DNA from: Roseibacillus sp. | GTDB taxonomy: Bacteria; Verrucomicrobiota; Verrucomicrobiae; Verrucomicrobiales; Akkermansiaceae | DNA: 6,754 nt | Reading direction: 5' to 3' | Assembly: GCA_002723015.1 (NCBI GenBank) | Contig: PBNG01000037.1 | Coordinates: 75,905 to 82,658, forward strand | In this document: positions 6,084-6,754 of the stretch, in pieces | How the letters are laid out: each line of letters begins with the position of its first letter | How positions within the stretch are numbered: the first letter of the stretch is position 1 | Made by a program: the position numbers and the translations under genes | Notes under the pieces: generated by a model | Databases searched by the model: none | What the model saw: only the letters and a program-made list of their open reading frames with translations | What the model was told of the DNA's origin: nothing

Positions 6084-6754
6084 CTATTGCCCCTTCTCCT
6101 TGGCGGCGGGCAGGTCGCTGGCGCCCCGGAATCCATACATGGGCAGAAGGCGGTAGTAGACCTCGAGGCTGAGAACCGAGAGGGTCGTGGAGACCACGCG
6201 GCCCCCTGCATTTGAGTGGCGCCCGCCCGGGTCCCAGCTCCCCCGGTTAGCGCCGATCTTGTTCTGGATTCTGGGAAAAGTATCCTTGAGCCTGTCGTTC
6301 CACTCCTTCCAGACAGGCCCCTGATGCTGGTAGAGGGCGAGAGTGGCGTAGTAGACGTAATAATAGTCCGGGTTGTTGTTGAACTTGTGGCGTCCGAGGT
6401 ATTCAGCCCCCTCAGGCATCCGGGGGTCGGTTGGAGGAACGAGGTCCAGCTGCCGGCAGAACATCCCGCTGGCAGTCATGGCGGGGTTAGGGCCGCCGCC
6501 CGTGTAAGCGTAGAGCCCGCCATGCGTTCCGGAGGACACCGAGGTCATGTATTTCTGGGCTCGCAGGAAGGGCTCGTCGGCAACCTCAAGGCCGGCGAGG
6601 CGCGCGCTGTGCAGGGCCATGTACTGCCAGGCGGTCACGGAAAGATCGGAGTCGTCACTGGGCTTACCGTCTGCATCGGCTGGATTGTAGCGCCAGCCTC
6701 CCCTGCTGGGGCTCTGGGAGGCCACGATGAGGTCGATAGCCCTCTCGGCGGGCT
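6084..6754 (-). CDS. Squalene-cyclase/prenyltransferase-fold protein, 5' end cut by window edge
   Basis: Only the C-terminal 222 residues are visible; the frame stays open to the right edge, so the true start lies outside and the GTG at 6725 is internal. The fragment shows alpha/alpha-toroid repeats of the terpene cyclase/prenyltransferase superfamily: SRGGWRYNP (16-24) preceded by the helix AIDLIVASQ, then DDSDLSVTAWQYMALHSARLAG (33-54), HGGLYAYTGGG (77-87), a YYYVYYATLALYQ helix (130-142), and a final GSWDPGG (171-177) with GGRVVSTTLSVLSLEVYYRLLPMY (183-206). Gly-x-W turns followed by long helices are typical of the fold. The canonical D-x-D-D catalytic motif of hopene cyclases is not seen in this part; D-D-S-D-L at 33-37 is only a loose resemblance. 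Such proteins are common and mostly uncharacterised in Planctomycetes and Verrucomicrobia, so a role in hopanoid synthesis should not be assumed. It converges on the DUF1080 gene. Confidence 0.8.
   Translation of the reverse strand, partial: PAERAIDLIVASQSPSRGGWRYNPADADGKPSDDSDLSVTAWQYMALHSARLAGLEVADEPFLRAQKYMTSVSSGTHGGLYAYTGGGPNPAMTASGMFCRQLDLVPPTDPRMPEGAEYLGRHKFNNNPDYYYVYYATLALYQHQGPVWKEWNDRLKDTFPRIQNKIGANRGSWDPGGRHSNAGGRVVSTTLSVLSLEVYYRLLPMYGFRGASDLPAAKEKGQ

Noticed and set aside
1..6754. CRISPR array, insertion sequence, tRNA or rRNA
   Set aside because: Reading through both strands I saw no regularly spaced repeats, transposase-like ORF, terminal inverted repeats or cloverleaf/rRNA signature; nearly all bases are in recognised genes.

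Overview
The window reads as chromosomal DNA from a member of the Planctomycetes-Verrucomicrobia-Chlamydiae group, more likely Verrucomicrobiota than Planctomycetes. This is inferred from gene content alone: two secreted type I sulfatases, a PQQ-like beta-propeller protein, a DUF1080 (3-keto-disaccharide hydrolase-like) protein and a squalene-cyclase-fold protein next to a normal peptidoglycan gene (murI). No rRNA or tRNA is present to fix the taxonomy. Five genes are confidently recognised, plus one cut by the right edge and assigned only to a fold family; a possible small ORF is much less certain.

Layout. Positions 1-3838 form a minus-strand block transcribed right to left: murI (glutamate racemase), then a 626-residue sulfatase with a C-terminal LamG-like domain, then a second sulfatase that runs off the left edge. 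murI and the first sulfatase overlap by 4 bp (ATGA). The two sulfatases are 12 bp apart, so the three genes look like one translationally coupled operon. A 242 bp divergent region (3839-4080) follows; it may hold a small membrane-protein ORF on the minus strand and a promoter for the plus-strand genes. Positions 4081-6035 are a plus-strand pair: a secreted PQQ-like propeller protein and a secreted DUF1080 protein. A 48 bp gap with a perfect inverted repeat separates this pair from a convergent minus-strand gene, the C-terminal 222 residues of a squalene-cyclase/prenyltransferase-fold protein cut by the right edge.

Working together. Every protein except MurI and the edge-truncated toroid protein, whose N-terminus is missing, carries a visible signal peptide. 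The sulfatases, the propeller protein and the DUF1080 protein fit extracytoplasmic processing of sulfated polysaccharides and modified glycosides, the usual lifestyle of this group. MurI makes D-glutamate for peptidoglycan and has no obvious functional tie to the sulfatases; the linkage may simply be read-through coupling. I see no defence system, mobile element, CRISPR array or clearly new multi-gene system. The points most worth a second look are the murI-sulfatase coupling, the sulfatase-LamG fusion, the two different formylglycine motifs side by side, and the small ORF upstream of murI.
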